64,000 nucleotides of DNA from Bacteroidia bacterium (GCA_018000995.1 JAGNIU010000002.1:68483-132482), one strand, 5' to 3'; positions 19,176 through 27,561 are shown, numbered from the stretch's first letter. A program made the numbers and translations. The notes: generated from the sequence alone by a model not told the origin.

Positions 19176-19613
19176 ATGCGCCTAAAGTTAGTTTATCTTT
19201 TTTGTGTTTTATTTTTTTCTCTGACCTTATCAGCGCAAAATAAAGCCAGTGATATTTTGGGAACTTATATGAACCCAAGCGGAGAAGGCATTCTTAAAAT
19301 TTATCAGGAAGGAACAAAATACTACGGTAAACTCGTTTGGATGAAACAACCCGAAAAATTAGACACAAAGAACCCCGACAAAACCAAGCAGACTCAAAAA
19401 ATATTGGGCTCTACTGTTCTTAAAAATTTTGTATTTGATGGTGACGACACTTGGGCCAACGGAACTGCTTACGATCCTAAGAATGGCAAAACCTACTCTT
19501 GCAAAATAACAAGAGATGCAAGAGGAAATTTGAATATCAGAGGTTATATCGGCATTTCTTTGCTTGGACGAACCGATTACTTTGTGAAAATAGATTTTAA
19601 AGAGCCTTCTTAA
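19176..19613 (+). CDS. DUF2147 secreted protein, tandem copy 2
   Basis: A 145-residue protein with a signal peptide (to about 'LTLSAQ', residue 21). It keeps the same core as copy 1 ('SDILGTYMNPSGEGILKIYQ', 'YYGKLVWMKQPEKLD', 'NIRGYIGISLLGR') and is clearly its paralogue. Its ATG follows the copy 1 stop with no gap, so the two are translated from one mRNA and probably coupled. Function is unknown. Confidence 0.9.
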   Translation: MRLKLVYLFCVLFFSLTLSAQNKASDILGTYMNPSGEGILKIYQEGTKYYGKLVWMKQPEKLDTKNPDKTKQTQKILGSTVLKNFVFDGDDTWANGTAYDPKNGKTYSCKITRDARGNLNIRGYIGISLLGRTDYFVKIDFKEPS

Positions 19614-19631
19614 TGCGTATCTTTAAAGTAA

Positions 19632-20063
19632 ATGTTCATTAGATTAATTTTCATCTCAAGTATCCTTATTTCTTCATTTTCATTATTCTCGCAAGAAAAT
19701 AAGGAAGAACTCTTGGGCTATTATTCTGCGCCCGGAGGAGAAAGCATTTTTAAATTTTATAAAGACGGGAATAACTATTTTGCCAAACCGATCTGGATGA
19801 AACGCCCCGAACGTTTGGACGAACTCAATCCTGATAAATCAAAACGCACACGAAAAATTCTTGGCTCAGTATTGTTATGGGATTTTGAATATGATGGAAA
19901 GAATACTTGGTCGAAAGGTCATATTTACGATGCCAACAAAGGGAAAACTTATAAAGCAAAAATTACACGTGATAAAAATGGCAATTTAGTTTTAAGAGGT
20001 TATATCGGCGTGTCGCTCATCGGAAAATCAGAATACTTTACAAAAGTAGAATACAAAGAGTAA
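19632..20063 (+). CDS. DUF2147 secreted protein, tandem copy 3
   Basis: A 143-residue protein with a signal peptide (to about 'FSLFSQ', residue 20). It is the most divergent of the triplet but keeps the family landmarks ('LGYYSAPGGESIFKFYKDG', 'WMKRPERLDELNPDKSKR', 'LRGYIGVSLIGKSEYF'). It begins 18 bases after copy 2, so all three form one operon. A family A repeat hairpin follows the stop and could act as the 3' end. Confidence 0.9.
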   Translation: MFIRLIFISSILISSFSLFSQENKEELLGYYSAPGGESIFKFYKDGNNYFAKPIWMKRPERLDELNPDKSKRTRKILGSVLLWDFEYDGKNTWSKGHIYDANKGKTYKAKITRDKNGNLVLRGYIGVSLIGKSEYFTKVEYKE

Positions 20064-20070
20064 AAAAATT

Positions 20071-20120
20071 TCCCTTCTCCTCATAGGAGAAGGTGTCAGC
20101 CTTTGGCTGACGGATGAGGT
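20071..20120. repeat. Family A palindromic repeat, single half-unit
   Basis: Two consecutive hairpins: CCTTCTCCT-cat-AGGAGAAGG (20073-20093) and GTCAGCC-ttt-GGCTGAC (20095-20111), then GGATGAGGT. The order 'purine/pyrimidine-run hairpin then GTCA...TGAC hairpin' recurs in the other family A elements in this window. It separates the convergent DUF2147 operon and TonB receptor gene. Confidence 0.75.
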
Positions 20121-20128
20121 TTGCTCTC

Positions 20129-22546
20129 CTACTTCCCTCCCTTTATTCCACCATCACCATCATTGCCCATTCTTTGCTGAATCTGCATTTTACCAAAGCG
20201 GTAACTGATTCTTATACGGAATCTGCGGGTATCCATACGGTCGTACCAATATGAACTTTGGTCGGAGTATGTTGTAGTGTATGAAAAATAATCTTTATAC
20301 AATACATCATGCAATGCTAAAGTAACATTCAGTTTTTTATTAAAGAAAGCTTTATCTATACTAATGTGAATTGCACTACGGGCATGATAGGTTTGCGGAC
20401 CGTGCTGAAACGCCGAACCCATTCCTGCCCAAATGGCAATTTTAAAATCTTTAGGTAAATGAAATTCATTATTCATGTTTACATAATAATTATAAGTCTC
20501 AGATGTTACGTCTTCGTTTTTTAGTTGTCCGTAAAAAGCTTGATACATACCAACCAAATACGTTTGGAAACTCCACCACTTTATTCTATGTTGTGCTGAT
20601 AAACTAACGTAGCCATTATTAAACTTTGGTAAGTTAGCAAGCGTATCTATACTTACTCTCGAAGAATCGGGCGTATACTGATAATAGAAAGTGAAATCTT
20701 TTGTTTTATCATAACCCACACTTAAAGTTACAACCTGACTCCAATTATAATCCAGATTCATGTGATGAGTGAACTGCGGACGTATTTCAGAGTTCCCTAC
20801 TCCGTAATTTAATTGGTCGTTAAACTGTCGAACCGGATTCAGCATGCTTGAATGTGGGCGACGTAAACGATAACTGTATGCTAAGGTTAGAGTATTTTTC
20901 TTATTCAAATTAAAATCTAAACTTCCACTAGGAAATAAAGTAATGTAATTCCGTTTATAAAAATAATTTGAACTCTTAAAATTAATATTCACATCGGTTT
21001 CTTCGGCGCGTAAACCAATACTGAAACCAAATTTATCCCAGCTTCTTGATAAAGTGGTGTACGCTGCTAAAATGCGTTCCTTGTAATTATAATTTATATT
21101 AAAAGTAGTATCACCCACAAAAAAGCCGGTTGATAAATTAGATAAATTCCATTTTGTATTATCATTATTGTCTTCAAAACTGGCTTTTAATCCCGACTCC
21201 AACGTAAGTTTATTTTTAAATGTTTTATTTAAATCTAATTTTCCGTTGTACACATTGTAACTTCTGTTTGAAAACGCTGTATACTTACTCGCGGGCGCCA
21301 CTTCAATATCATTATTGTCGAAAAATTCGTAATTCATTGTCTTATCAACTTTCTCCGTATAATTATTATAACCTGCGCTGAATCTTATTTGTCCGCCTGT
21401 TGAATCAATTTTCTGCAATAAACTCAGATTGTAATTTGGAGAAGACGTATTGTATTTTTCCTCAACAGAAGAATTTGTTTTTCCATAATTAAAAAAAGTA
21501 CTGTTACCGATTCCTGTTTTATAAGTAACAAGCCAGCGGTCGTCGTTTTTACTTCCGTTTACGTACAATCCAATCAACATGTTTTTTGTAACATCATATT
21601 CAATACCACCACTTCCTGAAAAAATATTTTGCCAGCCCTCATTTGTTCCGTAAGAATTAATAGTTTCCGTATTTCCATTGGCAATTATTTTGCGCTCGAG
21701 TTTTTGGTTATTGATATGATTGAAATTTTGGTAATTGAAACTGGAGAAAATACTTAATTTTTTAGATTTATAATTAAACGAAGCACTTGGTCCCCAACGC
21801 ATTTTTTCTCCATGACTTGCACCAAAAGCCACATTTCCATTATAGCCATTAACTTTTGCACGTTTAGTAACGATATTAATTAATCCACCTGTTCCTGCGG
21901 CATCATAACGTGCGGGCGGATTTTTTATTAATTCGATTTTCGAAACATTATCTGCGCTCATGCCTGCGAGCATATCTATCACTTGCGGGGTTGCCATTTG
22001 TTGCAAACGTTCATCAATCATAAAACGCGCATCGCCTGCGCCGTTAATGGTAATGTTGTTTTGTGCATCTACCATTACACCTGGAAGTCGGCGCAATAAA
22101 TCGAGAACAGTATTTCCTTTCGCGATGATATCATCCTCTACATTCATTACAATCATACCTTTTTTAAATTCAATAGCAGGTTTGTAAACAGCAACTGAGA
22201 CTTCTTTTAAGTTTACACCTTCCGTTTTTAAAGTTTGTGTGGGGATTGTTATTTGAGAAAGAGAATCAACACTAAAAGTTGTTGTATTCGCTGCTTTAAA
22301 ACCAACGGCTGTGAATTTTATAAAATAATCGCCCGCTTTTACTTTTTCGAAAATATAGAAACCGGCGCTATCGCTGATATTACCTTTTACCTGCGAACTA
22401 TCTTTAGCACTTAATAATGCCATCGAGCAATACGAGACGGGCGCTTGCGTGGAATCGGTTATTACACCTTTAATAAAATTTTGAGAATAAGAGAAAGTAC
22501 TAGAACAAATAAGTACAGCGAGGGCTAAGGCTTTTATCATCTTCAT
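20129..22546 (-). CDS. TonB-dependent receptor-like outer membrane beta-barrel protein
   Basis: An 805-residue protein with a signal peptide (to about 'STFSYSQ', residue 22) and a carboxypeptidase-regulatory-like N-terminal domain (about 23-105: 'KGVITDSTQAPVSYCSMALLSAKDS'). A plug domain follows (about 125-220: 'GNTVLDLLRRLPGVMVDAQNNI', 'IELIKNPPARYDAAGTGGLINI'). The rest is a long series of beta-barrel strands typical of the outer membrane beta-barrel (OMP_b-brl_3) family. There is no SusD partner next to it, so it is probably a stand-alone transporter or surface protein rather than a polysaccharide utilisation pair. The ligand cannot be inferred. A family A element lies upstream. Confidence 0.88.
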   Translation of the reverse strand: MKMIKALALAVLICSSTFSYSQNFIKGVITDSTQAPVSYCSMALLSAKDSSQVKGNISDSAGFYIFEKVKAGDYFIKFTAVGFKAANTTTFSVDSLSQITIPTQTLKTEGVNLKEVSVAVYKPAIEFKKGMIVMNVEDDIIAKGNTVLDLLRRLPGVMVDAQNNITINGAGDARFMIDERLQQMATPQVIDMLAGMSADNVSKIELIKNPPARYDAAGTGGLINIVTKRAKVNGYNGNVAFGASHGEKMRWGPSASFNYKSKKLSIFSSFNYQNFNHINNQKLERKIIANGNTETINSYGTNEGWQNIFSGSGGIEYDVTKNMLIGLYVNGSKNDDRWLVTYKTGIGNSTFFNYGKTNSSVEEKYNTSSPNYNLSLLQKIDSTGGQIRFSAGYNNYTEKVDKTMNYEFFDNNDIEVAPASKYTAFSNRSYNVYNGKLDLNKTFKNKLTLESGLKASFEDNNDNTKWNLSNLSTGFFVGDTTFNINYNYKERILAAYTTLSRSWDKFGFSIGLRAEETDVNINFKSSNYFYKRNYITLFPSGSLDFNLNKKNTLTLAYSYRLRRPHSSMLNPVRQFNDQLNYGVGNSEIRPQFTHHMNLDYNWSQVVTLSVGYDKTKDFTFYYQYTPDSSRVSIDTLANLPKFNNGYVSLSAQHRIKWWSFQTYLVGMYQAFYGQLKNEDVTSETYNYYVNMNNEFHLPKDFKIAIWAGMGSAFQHGPQTYHARSAIHISIDKAFFNKKLNVTLALHDVLYKDYFSYTTTYSDQSSYWYDRMDTRRFRIRISYRFGKMQIQQRMGNDGDGGIKGGK

Positions 22547-22716
22547 ATATAATGCGGCAAAGTAGGAATAGTTACAACTCCATTTGAAACTTTAACTTTT
22601 AATTAACTTTATTTATAGTTGATACACGTTTGATAGTTTAAAGTTCAATGTTTAAAGTTTTGTGGGTTTATATTAACTACGATATAATTAGTAAAGGTTG
22701 CATGATCACCAAGTAA

Positions 22717-22858
22717 AACATCCCCCGTCGGCGACTTCGTCGGACGTCCCCTTCGAAGGGGAAATGATTACGTTAGTTTGTACTGTGCTATCTCTCGAAA
22801 GAGGAACATTATCCCTTCGAAGGGGTCGTTCCGCCTAAAGGCGGAATGGGGGATGTTA
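22717..22858. repeat. Family A composite repeat (inverted ends ACATCCCCC...GGGGGATGT)
   Basis: The 308-bp gap before the TonB receptor gene holds this element. Left half: ACATCCCCC, a GTCGGCGACTTCGTCGGAC hairpin, then CCCCTTCGAAGGGG. Right half: CCCTTCGAAGGGG, CCGCCTAAAGGCGG, then GGGGGATGTT. The two halves face each other across about 47 bases of unrelated sequence. The right end (GATGTTA) includes the stop codon of the 22856 gene. Nothing else gene-like is seen in the gap. Confidence 0.8.
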
Positions 22859-23905
22859 CTTCTCCACCACCACCGTCTCTACAAAATCATCTATCACTAA
22901 CCTATCACCTACCCTAGCGTTTTCAAAAACAAAATAAAAATCAATATGATCTCCAAAACGATAAGTAGCATCTTTTGTTTTAAATTTATTACTGAGATAG
23001 GTCCACTCTTTTTCTCGCCATTGCGGACCATCAATACCAATCGCTATTGGATGCAGAACCGTTACTTTAGAACCTTCTATTCTAATCAAGGAAATATTTT
23101 TTAAACCCGTTTCTATTTGGAATTTTACTTTTTTATCCTTGGTCACACGCATCCACACCCCTTTGTAATTTTTATTATCAAGTTGGGAGCCGCTTATGTA
23201 ATCAAATTCACAAACATTACAATTTAATTTAAAATCACCGCTTGCTTCATCAACATTATGATTAAATGAGGCCGGGTTCCATAAATATGATTTTGCATTC
23301 GGACTTAAATTCAAAGGCGGCATAGAAGTAATACTCTTTTCTTCTGTCATTCCGTTCGGAACCATATCACCTTCTTTTCTGCAAGCTAATTGTTGAGGCA
23401 TTATTACCATTTGAGCAGGAGTTGTAATTGTTGTTGCCGACTTAATCTCTGCTAATGCATTTAACGAATCTACATTCACCATTGGAGCATAAGAGTTGTT
23501 TCTCGTCATATGACTGCTGGTAGGCTCGCTGTGGTTTGTGCCGCCGGGTTGACAAGCCGCATTTGGCAAGGCATTATTGTACCTATTGCTTTTCGGAGGA
23601 ATGGTTTCGATGACCATTAGTGGACCTTTTCCTTTTCTCATAATAATGTGCTCACCGGAATTTAATTCCACTTCACTTAACACTCCATCATCATAAGCAA
23701 CATAATTCTTATACACAGCCATACCGCCAACAACAATAAGCACAGCTAAAAATCCTTTCGACATAAATTCTATTCCGAAAGATTTTCCGGAAGCGTCTGA
23801 CGATGCAGAAGCTGCTCCTGCAACTATCGCCGAGAAATTCATTCCACCTAACACTTGTGCGGTAGTTAGTTCAGCTCTGTTTTCTAAAATAATGTAATTA
23901 TTCAT
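22856..23905 (-). CDS. Single-pass membrane protein of unknown function downstream of an ECF sigma factor
   Basis: A 349-residue protein I do not recognise. Residues about 1-45 are cytoplasmic and Ala/Ser-rich. A helix at about 50-67 ('GFLAVLIVVGGMAVY') crosses the membrane, and the rest is probably periplasmic. The C-terminal 130 residues look beta-rich with a jelly-roll or carbohydrate-binding flavour ('WNPASFNHNVDEASGDFKL', 'GVWMRVTKDKKVKFQIETGLKNISLIRI'). It lies 90 bases after the sigma factor gene, an arrangement usual for anti-sigma or sigma-controlled membrane proteins, but there is no recognisable zinc-binding anti-sigma motif. Its stop codon sits at the boundary of a family A repeat, so the 3' end may have been shaped by the insertion. 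Confidence 0.75.
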   Translation of the reverse strand: MNNYIILENRAELTTAQVLGGMNFSAIVAGAASASSDASGKSFGIEFMSKGFLAVLIVVGGMAVYKNYVAYDDGVLSEVELNSGEHIIMRKGKGPLMVIETIPPKSNRYNNALPNAACQPGGTNHSEPTSSHMTRNNSYAPMVNVDSLNALAEIKSATTITTPAQMVIMPQQLACRKEGDMVPNGMTEEKSITSMPPLNLSPNAKSYLWNPASFNHNVDEASGDFKLNCNVCEFDYISGSQLDNKNYKGVWMRVTKDKKVKFQIETGLKNISLIRIEGSKVTVLHPIAIGIDGPQWREKEWTYLSNKFKTKDATYRFGDHIDFYFVFENARVGDRLVIDDFVETVVVEK

Positions 23906-23995
23906 ACTCTTATTTTTTTTAATTCTTTATTTCACTTTTTAAATTCCTAATTCTAAATTCTCAACTCGTCAATCGTACTTCGTAAGTCGTACTTC

Positions 23996-24532
23996 CTAAG
24001 CGACTTTTGCGTAAATACTTCTTAATTTATCTAATGCTCTGTAAGTTCTTATTTTTGCATTTGCTTCTGTGATGTCTAATATTACTCCCATTTCAGCGAA
24101 GGCTTTATTTTCAAAGAAGCGGAGTTCTATTAAATTCAATTCATCGGGTGATAAATGCAATAATGATTTTTTTAATGTCATTAATGTTTCAGGATCTACA
24201 TCACTCGATTCATTAGCTAAATTTTTTAATCCGTATTCGTTTAAACTGATAACGCGTGCTTTTTTCGATTTCCTGTAAAACATGTTTATCTCGTTAATCG
24301 CAATTCTATACAACCAACTTGAAAACGGAAAGCCCATGTCTTTGTACTTTGAAATATTACTCAATGCTTTTATAAAAACAGTTGATGTAATATCTCTGGT
24401 ATCATCTAAACTTTCTACACGCTTGTAAACGAACTTTAAAATTTGCTCATAATATTTTATGTACAGTCGCTCGAAGGCCTGCGGGTCTGCTTTACTTTGT
24501 TCTATTAATTTTTGTTCTATTTCAAGTTCCAT
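23996..24532 (-). CDS. ECF-type RNA polymerase sigma factor
   Basis: A 178-residue sigma-70 family protein. Region 2 covers about residues 10-90 ('DPQAFERLYIKYYEQILKFVYKR', 'DITSTVFIKALSNI', 'FSSWLYRIAINEINMFYRK'). Region 4 covers about 115-170 ('LHLSPDELNLIELRFFENKAFAEMG', 'EANAKIRTYRALDKLR'). The length and lack of regions 1 and 3 place it in the ECF group. It is the first gene of a probable operon with the downstream single-pass membrane protein. A family A half-unit lies immediately upstream and may separate it from the 24607 gene. Its target promoters are unknown. Confidence 0.92.
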   Translation of the reverse strand: MELEIEQKLIEQSKADPQAFERLYIKYYEQILKFVYKRVESLDDTRDITSTVFIKALSNISKYKDMGFPFSSWLYRIAINEINMFYRKSKKARVISLNEYGLKNLANESSDVDPETLMTLKKSLLHLSPDELNLIELRFFENKAFAEMGVILDITEANAKIRTYRALDKLRSIYAKVA

Positions 24533-24546
24533 AGTACTAATTTGTT

Positions 24547-24609
24547 TTCTCCCCTTTTTTAAAGGGAGACAGCCATCATCCGCCTGAGGCGGATTGGCAG
24601 AGGGGTCTA
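24547..24609. repeat. Family A palindromic repeat, single half-unit
   Basis: CTCCCCTTTTTTAAAGGGAG forms a hairpin, followed by CCGCC-TGA-GGCGG and then GGCAGAGGGGTC. It fills the gap between the ECF sigma gene and the next gene upstream, whose TAG stop lies at the right edge of the repeat. Confidence 0.7.
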
Positions 24610-25191
24610 CTTTTTACATTTAAAATCGTTACAAGCTTTATCCAAACTCTTCCAAACCTCATGTGTGTAAAGCTGAGGCGATAATTTAAAAAAGACAAAC
24701 GTTTTATCTTCACCCTTACAAGTGGTTAAACGAATTTTGTAATTCAGCGTCATTGGTTTTTGTGACATATAATCTAACATGTAAACTGTACCTTCAAAAC
24801 AAGCTTCGTAATCGCTAAACGTTTTTTCTACTTTATTTTTTACGACTACAGGAATTAATTTTTCTCTTGGCACAGATTTAGTGGCGGCGGCGAGACCTTC
24901 GTAATAAATTTTCAAATGACTTTCGAGGGTTTTAGCATCTATTTTTTGTTTGCCGTCTAAATACCATAAAAAAGTATAGCTCCAATAAGCATCACTAGTT
25001 GCTTTCGACCAACCCGGCACGAAACGAATTTCTTCAATACCCTTGTAAGGAATTTCAGGCGCAAAACTTATTGGGAAAGGAATTTTTTCTGTTCCCCAAC
25101 CTGTTGGAACCGGAAAATCGTAAGGCGTCTCCATTTCCTGTGCGGAAAGGGATAATGTAAACAAACTCAGTACTAGTATAAAAGTCTTCAT
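24607..25191 (-). CDS. Small secreted protein of unknown function
   Basis: A 194-residue protein starting at the ATG at 25191, which gives a signal peptide ending about 'TLSLSAQ'. The frame stays open upstream to 25356, but that part is translated family A repeat ('SPLTRGSGSEADEGV') and has no coding character. The mature protein contains 'IRFVPGWSKATSDAYWSYTF' and 'LESHLKIYYEGLAAATKS', and its pattern of alternating hydrophobics suggests a lipocalin-like or alpha/beta fold. I recognise no family. It is flanked by repeats on both sides, with the stop codon at the edge of one, and is not obviously in an operon. Confidence 0.75.
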   Translation of the reverse strand: MKTFILVLSLFTLSLSAQEMETPYDFPVPTGWGTEKIPFPISFAPEIPYKGIEEIRFVPGWSKATSDAYWSYTFLWYLDGKQKIDAKTLESHLKIYYEGLAAATKSVPREKLIPVVVKNKVEKTFSDYEACFEGTVYMLDYMSQKPMTLNYKIRLTTCKGEDKTFVFFKLSPQLYTHEVWKSLDKACNDFKCKK

Positions 25192-25285
25192 TCTTTTAAA
25201 ATCAGGTTCTTTCCCTATGCAATGCAGGATATGCTGGAAAGGTACAAAAGAAATGATGTTTTTTTTGGGTACGGGTGTTATTCGG

Positions 25286-25485
25286 CTGCACATACAAACC
25301 CCCTCGTCAGCTTCGCTGCCACTCCCCCTTGTTAAGGGGGAGAAATATTTATTCATACAAAAGAGATTTCTACTAAGATAATCAGAGCGTTTATGATTTC
25401 ATACCGAATAAACTCCTTATAACACGCGAAATATTTTCTCCCCTTACCAAGGGGAGATGTCACAAAGTGACAGAGGGGTTTGCGA
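25286..25485. repeat. Family A composite repeat, copy 1 of the CAAACCCC type
   Basis: Outer ends are inverted (CAAACCCCCTC ... GAGGGGTTTGC). The left half is GTCAGCTTCGCTGCCAC then CTCCCCCTTGTTAAGGGGGAG; the right half is CTCCCCTTACCAAGGGGAG then TGTCACAAAGTGACA. About 90 bases of AT-rich, unrelated sequence lie between the halves. The same two halves occur at 27668-27862 around a different spacer. Confidence 0.85.
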
Positions 25486-25585
25486 ATGTGTTTCCGGAAG
25501 AACGCTTTTAAAGGGTTTAAAGGTTCCAATTTGGCACCTTAAAGAAAATCGGATATCACAATTTGTGATACCCAGTTTTTGGGAT

Positions 25586-25675
25586 TAATGGGTTGGGATT
25601 CCTTTTGTTTTAATAGCCAGACAAACTATTACTAATGCCAAATTTAAAACCATGGGTAATGTTACTTTTTTCATA
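25586..25675 (-). CDS. Possible 29-residue membrane peptide
   Basis: In the 736-bp gap 25192-25933, otherwise holding only repeats, one short minus-strand frame looks plausible. It begins 'MKKVTLPMVLNLALVIVCL' and ends 'KTKGIPTH', so it has a basic start and a 14-residue hydrophobic helix. It could be a small membrane peptide or the remnant of a signal peptide. No strong promoter or conserved neighbour supports it. Treat as tentative. Confidence 0.25.
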
Positions 25676-25805
25676 TTGTTGTTTTTTTTGTAAAGTAACG
25701 CCATACCTAAGCGGAATTAAATCCTGAAATCGCTTTCTGATTACGGATGTAAGAAATAACACAAACTAGAGAAGATGTTTTTCGGGAAGTGTTGTTTAGG
25801 CACTA

Positions 25806-25862
25806 ACACATTCCCCCTTTTAAGGGGGACGTCCGACGAAGTCGCTGACGGGGGGATGTCCA
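25806..25862. repeat. Family A half-unit left of the DUF559 gene
   Basis: CCCCCTTTTAAGGGGG hairpin, then GTCCGACGAAGTCGCTGAC, then GGGGGGATGTCC. It is an inverted relative of the left part of 22717-22858. With the element at 26300-26426 it brackets the DUF559 gene. Confidence 0.8.
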
Positions 25863-25920
25863 TTTTGTACCAACAAGCGAAATGCTACGAAATATAGCAA
25901 GGAAATTTTTCCTCGTAATA

Positions 25921-25928
25921 TAATTTTG
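25921..25928 (+). promoter_or_regulatory. -7 promoter box before the DUF559 gene
   Basis: TAATTTTG fits the Bacteroidota -7 consensus TAnnTTTG and ends 5 bases before the ATG at 25934, implying a leaderless or very short-leader mRNA. No TTG is seen at -33. Confidence 0.4.
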
Positions 25929-25933
25929 TGTTT

Positions 25934-26320
25934 ATGAAAAACAAACTCATTCCTTACAACCCACACTTGAAAGAATACGCCAGAAAACTACGGAAAGCCG
26001 GTGTTTTATCGGAAGTGCTTTTATGGAAAGCAATAAGAAGAAAAAGTTTAGGCATTGAGTTTCACCGTCAAGTTCCTATTGATAATTACATTGTTGATTT
26101 TTATTGTCACGAATTAATGTTGGTGATTGAAGTGGATGGAAGTATTCACGAATTGGAGGATGTGAAACTGAATGACATTAAAAGACAGAAAAGATTGGAA
26201 TCGTTTGGAATAAAATTTATTCGTTTCGAGGATTTTGATGTGAAACATAATTTGGAGTTTGTTCTCCGTGATTTGCGGGCGTTGGTGGAGGAGCTCAAGG
26301 ACATCCCCCGCTCCACCTAA
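25934..26320 (+). CDS. DUF559 domain nuclease-like protein, bracketed by family A repeats
   Basis: A 128-residue protein of the DUF559 family, which has a Vsr/PD-(D/E)XK endonuclease-like fold. The core is visible: 'EVLLWKAIRRKSLGIEFHRQ', 'PIDNYIVDFYC', 'LVIEVDGSIHE' (acidic residues of the putative active site) and 'RLESFGIKFIRFEDFDV'. The ATG at 25934 is preferred to an in-frame GTG at 25928 because the GTG overlaps the -7 box. The last residues ('DIPRST') and the TAA stop are encoded by the downstream family A element, and the stop lies in the loop of a CCACC-TAAA-GGTGG hairpin. A repeat half also lies 70 bases upstream. DNA cleavage is predicted from the family, and a role in repeat mobilisation is inference. 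Confidence 0.85.
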   Translation: MKNKLIPYNPHLKEYARKLRKAGVLSEVLLWKAIRRKSLGIEFHRQVPIDNYIVDFYCHELMLVIEVDGSIHELEDVKLNDIKRQKRLESFGIKFIRFEDFDVKHNLEFVLRDLRALVEELKDIPRST

Positions 26321-26426
26321 AGGTGGACCGACCCCTTCGAAGGGGTAATGTTCCTATCCGTAACGAACGCAAAAATTGCCCCGCCTTAGGCGGGGCCGTC
26401 CGACGAAGTCGCTGACGGGGGATGTT
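26300..26426. repeat. Family A composite repeat at the 3' end of the DUF559 gene
   Basis: Inverted ends ACATCCCCCG ... CGGGGGATGT. The left half has CCACC-TAAA-GGTGG and CCCCTTCGAAGGGG. The right half has GCCCCGCCTTAGGCGGGGC and GTCCGACGAAGTCGCTGAC. About 25 bases of unrelated sequence lie between. The left half contains the DUF559 stop codon, and the right half ends just before the convergent propeller gene stop. Confidence 0.85.
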
Positions 26427-26439
26427 TTTGAAACGTAAG

Positions 26440-27561
26440 TCACCTCTTCCTAAACTCCGTAAACTCCTTCGTGGAAGGATTATATTTCACCGGACCACTC
26501 ATTGTTCCAAACCAAATATTTCCTTCTTTGTCTTCTGTTGATTCAAATACTTGACCAGGAGATATTTTTTTTATTTCGGTGAATGGACCTTCCTTTTCAC
26601 CATATACTGCAGAAGGAGTGTATTTATAAAGTGCCATTCCATTTTCAATTCCGCAACTAATCCATAAGTTGCCGGCTTTGTCTTCCATTATGTAGCCGAT
26701 AAAATTATTCATGTGTTTAGTTAGAGTGTCGCTTTTTATGGCGGGGTTGTAACTATAAAGTCCGTCTCCTCCGCCAATCCAAATAATACCTTTTTTATCT
26801 TGTATCACAATGCGTGCGTTGGTGAAGGGAACTCCCGGTTTAATATAAAATTGCTCGAAAGGTTTCTTCACTTTGTTTTGGGCGACCAATTCTTTGTCCA
26901 CTTTATTATTGGCGATAGAAGGATCACAAATGCTAATACCGCCACGGGTGTATATCCATACTTTTCCTGTTTTGTCTAACATCGATCCCCAGGTGCGATC
27001 GAAACACAAACCATCTGTTGTATTATAATTGGTGAATCCTTTTTTGGAACTGATGCTTGCACCTGCGGGTGTAATTACGCCTGCTCTTGCGCCGGGAGTA
27101 ATTGATACGGTTGGATCATAAATACTAATACCTCCGTCGGTGGAGATCCATACTTTTCCGTTCTTGTCTTCCATGAAATCAGAAATCAAATCATCAGCGA
27201 GACCGTTCTCTGTTGTGTAGAGTGTCCATGTTTTTCCATCAAATCTGTAGGCTCCTCCGCGCACAGTGCCGAACCAGAGATCGCCGTTCTTCATTTCGCG
27301 GACGCAAAATGTATGAAAGGGAATGAGACTTTCTTTGAGCATGTAATTAGTGAAAACCTTCCCATCATACTTTACAATGCCCGTCCAACTACCAAACCAC
27401 ATGTTGCCGTTCTTATCTTGCTGAATAAAACGGACGATTGTACTTGGATGATAAGGTGAAACAGTATCAGTAGGCTGAACATAATAAGGATCTGTTTTTT
27501 GTGTTTGAGAAAATGATATCGTGCAAATTAATACCAGATAAAGAAGAAACTGTTTTTTCAT
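26440..27561 (-). CDS. Stand-alone secreted two-component propeller protein
   Basis: A 373-residue protein with a signal peptide (to about 'TISFSQ', residue 19) and a full set of two-component propeller motifs: 'RFIQQDKNGNMWFGSWTGI', 'VREMKNGDLWFGTVRGG', 'DFMEDKNGKVWISTDGG', 'DKTGKVWIYTRGG', 'QDKKGIIWIGGGDG', 'MEDKAGNLWISCG', 'TEDKEGNIWFGTMSG'. This indicates one seven-bladed propeller and nothing else. Relatives normally continue into Y_Y_Y, a TM helix and a kinase or phosphatase domain, as at 9493-12642. Here the protein stops after the propeller, so it is either a periplasmic sensor working with a separate partner or an unrelated binding protein. Confidence 0.85.
   Translation of the reverse strand: MKKQFLLYLVLICTISFSQTQKTDPYYVQPTDTVSPYHPSTIVRFIQQDKNGNMWFGSWTGIVKYDGKVFTNYMLKESLIPFHTFCVREMKNGDLWFGTVRGGAYRFDGKTWTLYTTENGLADDLISDFMEDKNGKVWISTDGGISIYDPTVSITPGARAGVITPAGASISSKKGFTNYNTTDGLCFDRTWGSMLDKTGKVWIYTRGGISICDPSIANNKVDKELVAQNKVKKPFEQFYIKPGVPFTNARIVIQDKKGIIWIGGGDGLYSYNPAIKSDTLTKHMNNFIGYIMEDKAGNLWISCGIENGMALYKYTPSAVYGEKEGPFTEIKKISPGQVFESTEDKEGNIWFGTMSGPVKYNPSTKEFTEFRKR

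Noticed and set aside
25192-25356. N-terminal extension of the small secreted protein
   Set aside because: The extension is translated family A repeat and would bury the signal peptide; the ATG at 25191 is the better start.
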